Source of the DNA: Gossypium raimondii
Taxonomy: Eukaryota > Streptophyta > Magnoliopsida > Malvales > Malvaceae
Assembly: GCF_025698545.1 (NCBI RefSeq)
Contig: NC_068567.1
Location: forward strand, 7,998,001 to 8,062,000
Direction of reading: 5' to 3'
DNA: 64,000 nucleotides
In this document: one piece after another, positions 59,341 through 64,000 of the stretch
Numbering within the stretch: position 1 is the first letter of the stretch
Layout: every line of letters starts with the position of its first letter
Position numbers and translations under genes: made by a program
The notes under the pieces: model-generated
Told to the model about the DNA's origin: nothing
The model's database searches: none
What the model saw: only the letters and a program-made list of their open reading frames with translations

Positions 59341-60359
59341 GTCAACCCATACACGTCAAGGGCATTTTTGTCAAGTTTTAGGGTTGAATTTTGGTTGTAT
59401 TAAAGACAGTTTTGGGTTCCAAACTAAAAGAGCCACATTTTATCAACATTTTAGCTTAGCTTTTATTCTCTTCTCTATTTTTAGGTTTTAGTTCTTTACC
59501 TTTCTCAGTATTGTGGTTGTCGCTAGTAGTTTTCTTAGTTTTTACTATAGCTTTTCCTTTCTTGCACTTAGATACAAAAACCTTTCTTTGTATTTTTATT
59601 TCCCTGTAAATCCTTTAATATATTTCAGCTTTGTTAACTTTCAAAAGTGTAGAATTCCCAACTTTAGTTGTGCTTTCTTTTTCATTGTTGTTGCTATCAT
59701 CTTTTAAAAGAACTCCATCAAGAGTCCCTAGACTTTCTTATCATCTTCTACAAAAAATCCATCAAGAGTCCCTAGACTTTCTTAACCTTTCTTTTTTATT
59801 GTTTCTTTAATAAATCATTTGAGCATATATTTGACTGATGTTTGTGTGTTGATGATAGGTAGTAACTAAATATCATGGTGGTTGGTTGATAGAACTGTTG
59901 CTTGTTTAGTTTTTGGGCTAGAGACTAAATCATAAAAATTAGACTAAACTGAATAGATTTCAAAACCTAGAATTGACGCCTCTAGGTGAACAATTAGGTA
60001 AGTGAGCCTAAGAGGAGGGCCTATTCAGAATCAATTCGATTGTCTCGATTTAGTTTAGTGAGATCGAGAGATAAACCAAACTAAATCTTCTAATTGGGTA
60101 AAATGGTTATCGAAATGAAAAATTGAACCGATTAGGAGTTTGAACCCTTTAGATCTCTAATCCAAGAATTGACTAGCAACATGGAAGTCAATTGACCACT
60201 TTAGTCCTTTGAATAGATTTTTTTGCACTTTTGTCTATTTTGTAATTTAGTCTTATATGTTAAATAATGTAATTAATCATTGATGATGAATTGCAATACT
60301 ATGATTCATAACGAGTAGCTAGCTAGACTTCATATTTGCATGCATTTTCATTGTTATTT

Positions 60360-61830
60360 ACTTTTGATCGCCTCTTGACATACGAACGTCGAGAGTGTAA
60401 ATTCGTGCAAAAATATAAAGATAAGAGTTAAGTGCAATTTTTACAAGTGAACAAGTTAAATTTTAATATAGTTAAAGTGTTACAGAGGAACACTGAAAAG
60501 TATTTCGAGGATCGTACCCAAGGGATTGCAGATTGGAGAAAATCACTATTAAATCAATTACCAAAATAATTACTAATCTAATCGAGTTATGAATTAGTAG
60601 TGTTAATTCTAATTTAAGATAATAAAACTAATTAAAGTAAACTAACACTAAATCTAACCCTAGGTTAAGTTACTCGAATTTCTACTATTCTTTATTTCGA
60701 CTACGTGAGATGCTTAGCCTAGAATCAATTGCGTTACCAAATTATTAATTAAGTCAATAATTACTCTTAATTAAGTACTTACCACCCTTAGCTACGAATA
60801 CACTCTTAGTCTCTTCTTCATTAAGGATTACCACCTAAGGTACCCTCTTGGTTTCACCTAGGCACACGGATACCCTTTCGGTCTCACCGTTTGACACAAG
60901 TTTTACTCAACAAGATACCCTCTTAGTCTCACCTGTCTAGATCTTTTACTAAAGGCGTTACTTCCAAGAAACTAAGTACTTTTGAATAAATACCCAATTT
61001 ATATATCTTTCTTTAACTTTGATTATTGATTAAATAAGAGAATAAGGGAAGAGAATGCTCATAGATTAATCGATGTAAAAGTCTAGTTCTGAAACAACCT
61101 CCACTCACGATAGTCTCACTTCGGAATAGGATCTTTTGATTAAGCGAGCATAAGAATAACTAAGTAAAAATTAAGAATGAAATAAAAGTTAAATAATAAT
61201 CTATCTCCTTAAATCTATTTGTTTAATCGGGTTACAATGGCCTTTATTTAGGCTAAATTTGGAATATTAAAATGCCTAAAATATCCTTGAAGTACTTAGA
61301 ATTCGACTAGGAAAAAAACCCTTAATTGCCCTAAAAAATGCAATCGTCATGCATAGGGATTTTTGGGCCGCACAGAAGCCGTGTTGCAGCATAGGACCCG
61401 TGTCACGACACAGCAGGAGGTGTGTCATGACGTGGCAGACAATTTCATTTTAGGACATTTTTTTACTTTTGTCTTCGGTGTTGCGACATTGATGTCTTGG
61501 TGTCACCATATGGGCAACAGTTTTGGCCCAAATTTGCATCTTTTGGTCTCAATTTGACCTATATAACCACATAACCTTATTTAGATATCTAAGATATAAT
61601 AAAAACTACTAAAAAACATAAATTACTAATCAATGTATAAAAACATAGATATATACTAAAATGACTTTATTTAACTATTAAACAAGCTAAAGTTATGCGA
61701 AAAAAGGGATGTAAATAATAGTGTAATTCGTGGCAGATCACTTTATCACCCAAGCTCTCTTGGGTTTGATCCTTATAATACTCCGTGTTTTGTTTTTAAC
61801 ACAAATATTACAGCAGACCTGTCACACTAG
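60360..61830. repeat. Unclassified repeat-derived segment
   Basis: Contains phrases typical of dispersed non-coding cotton repeats (TCGAGGATCGTACCCAAGGG, GATACCCTTTCGGTCTCACC, GATACCCTCTTAGTCTCACC) and the GTCACGACAC words at 61390. No paired ends, target duplication or coding domain were found. Confidence 0.35.
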
Positions 61831-62186
61831 CAAATAAGTCGCTTTAATTCTGATAATTTTATGTTGATTCTCTGCCTTGGTGCATGCATGCCGAGGCACG
61901 ACCAACTACTACCAAAATAATAACAATTTCAACATATATGTTATCATCAAGCATCAAAATATCATCATATCATAGAGTTACAACCATTTTGTAAGAAACA
62001 AGGCTAAACATATCGCCAACAACATTCAAAATTAAAATTAATAATAACTATTTAATCAACTTACAGTTGTTTTCCTTTTAATCACATTTGATTTTCAATT
62101 TAAACTTCTAGCCTATGTAACTAAAAGCAAAAATCATGTCAGAAATGCGAATATCCATTTGGTACCTTGTTACGATTTGGTGCATG

Positions 62187-64000
62187 TAACACTCTTAATC
62201 CATATCTGTCATTGGATTAGGGTCACGGAGAATTACTAAACAATCAGAACATTTAATTTTAACATGAGCAATTATGCAAGCTAACTATTATCATTAATTA
62301 TTATACATAAATTAGGGCACAATAATTTGATGTTCCCATTTCATTAACTTGAACAACTGAGAATGAGAACTGCCATGCAATGCTAAACTTGGTTTTACAC
62401 AAATTATACTCTTATCACTATTTATCCCCTTTTGAAAGTTAGAAGTTGGGTTCACCACAATACTATTCTAATTATTCACATTAGTGCATTCAATTATACT
62501 ATGCCTACTATCATCGATGATATTAGTAGAATGGCCTACTTCACCTAATTTGAGTTTGCTACTTCATTTAAAATCAAAGTAAAAATACTCTTACATCCCT
62601 TAATACAAATTTACGGGACCTTAGAAATAGTCTGAAATAAAATAGGGGCTAAATTGAAATAATTCAAAAAGTTTAGGGAAAAATTTCAAAAGCTTACAAA
62701 CGGGGGTCACACGGCCGTGTGACATGCCCCAGGCCATGTGGCATTCGATGTTGGGACACACGGTCGTGTCCCAACTCGTGTCTCTACCTGTGTAACTCAT
62801 TGACTTGGGTCACACAGTTGTGTCGCAGGCTGTGTGCCAGACCGTGTGAAACTTGTACTTAAATTAACAAGACACATGGCCGTGTGTCTGGGCCGTATGT
62901 GTCATACAACTGTGTGACAGACTGTGCCTTAGGTTGTGTGTACCTAAATGTACCTTCAAATGAAATTTTACCAAATCATGTTTACTTAGACACTAAGCAA
63001 CCCATTTACCTGTCATTTAACATATTTCAAATCACCGTTAAATATGCTCAAAACAAATCAAAACATCCATCTTAAGTGCCTAAACAATGTACCCTTATTG
63101 GTACCATATTTTATATTTCAAAACATATTAATATAAGATATGAACCATTCAAACATTCATACCGAATTGTCATAATTGAGCTAATATTCTAGCTAATTAG
63201 GCTACCAAGTTTAAAGATAAACGTATGCAAAACATCAAGTTTGACTAACATACTATGACATAGTTTCAATCTCAACCATATGAACATATAAATACCATTA
63301 CACTTGGGACTCAAAATAACATCGCATTAACAAAACAATCATCAACCAAAAGACCGATAGAACATCACCACACTTGAGTCCGGGATTAGTGCTGGATGCT
63401 GAGTCGTCAACAAGCTGAAAAGTAACTAACCTGCTCATGGAAAACAACAGCGTACACTGAGTATAACTCAATGGTATTTCTATAATCCAAACATTAAAAC
63501 AGGATATAAATACTTAAAATGTAAAAATGCAAATAAGTAATGTTATATAATATATCATGTCAATAATACTAATTCACTTATTCCTTGTTCACATCCAACT
63601 AATCTTGCAAGTTCTAATACATGACAATAGCATTTCATAAGGCATTTGATAAATCAATTTATACAATAGCATAATTCATCTCCATTTCCAAATGAATTCA
63701 TTGCTCATAATTCATCAATATTCTTAATAAAATCTACTATTTCATATTCCATTTCACATCTCATTTCTATTTCTCATCCTTTTCCATTTTAGTATCAAAC
63801 ACATCAATTATTATCATTTATTTTCCCTATTAACACGACTCAGACTTGGATGGATACACAGATCCAACCATCACACTAGTTTGGCACCCAGTGCCTCGTC
63901 GGATAAATTCGAAGTAAATAATTGCGTTTAACGCTATAATAAGTTGACACCCAGTGTCTCATCGGTTGAACAGAAGCAATTTGGTACCTAGTGCCTCATC
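62187..64000 (-). mobile_element. Gypsy-type LTR (minus strand), running off the window
   Basis: The left end TGTAACACTCTTAATCCATA is the complement of the right end of the solo LTR at 35327 (TATGGGTTAGGGGTGTTACA). A cluster of CACACGGCCGTGTG-type words follows at 62700-62940, then TTGGCACCCAGTGCCTCGTC phrases near 63880-64000. The other end is outside, so it could be a solo LTR or part of a full element. The frame at 62884-63075 is a by-product. Confidence 0.75.

Overview
This window looks like a stretch of a plant nuclear chromosome. The coding genes have introns with GT/AG borders, the DNA between them is very AT-rich, and nested transposable elements fill most of the space. Three things suggest a mallow-family genome, probably cotton (Gossypium): the gene families, Gypsy LTRs rich in CACACGGCCGTGTG-like motifs, and MULEs that carry plant-mobile-domain genes. 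That assignment comes from recognition, not from a search.

Gene content is low. From left to right: (1) a single-exon family-1 UDP-glycosyltransferase on the minus strand (2960-4381), full length but broken by one in-frame TAA; (2) two tandem plus-strand genes for plant-specific-insert (saposin-like) aspartic proteases (22341-25097 and 27486-30474), each with 13 coding exons that splice into uninterrupted frames of 514 and 501 codons; (3) a minus-strand three-exon hotdog thioesterase of the DHNAT1 type with a C-terminal AKL peroxisomal signal (31563-33024), tail-to-tail with the second protease; (4) a small minus-strand gene for an 84-residue plant protein (54331-54585).

The rest is mobile or repetitive. 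4657-9558 is a complete MULE with about 200-bp terminal inverted repeats and a perfect 9-bp target duplication. It holds a decayed plant-mobile-domain gene, the N-terminal part of a MURA-type transposase, a nested hAT-like MITE and telomere-like repeats. 10249-12263 and 13254-15507 are two solo LTRs of one Gypsy lineage in opposite orientation, each with a perfect 5-bp target duplication. One sits in a Copia relic and the other in a 184-bp tandem repeat. 15980-16316 is a nuclear copy of plastid psbB. 34495-40681 is a three-level nest: a minus-strand Copia element, split by a Gypsy-type LTR, split in turn by a hAT-like MITE, each layer with a perfect target duplication. 48990-53959 is a complete but mutated Copia element with two 484-bp LTRs. 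Further foldback elements, Copia and Gypsy relics and LTR fragments fill 41-48 kb and 56-64 kb.

I found no wholly new system. The most interesting biology is the divergence of the second aspartic protease at its catalytic loop and flap, the single-stop glycosyltransferase, and the very clear insertion histories. All gene models and element borders were read by eye from splice sites, motifs and duplications.
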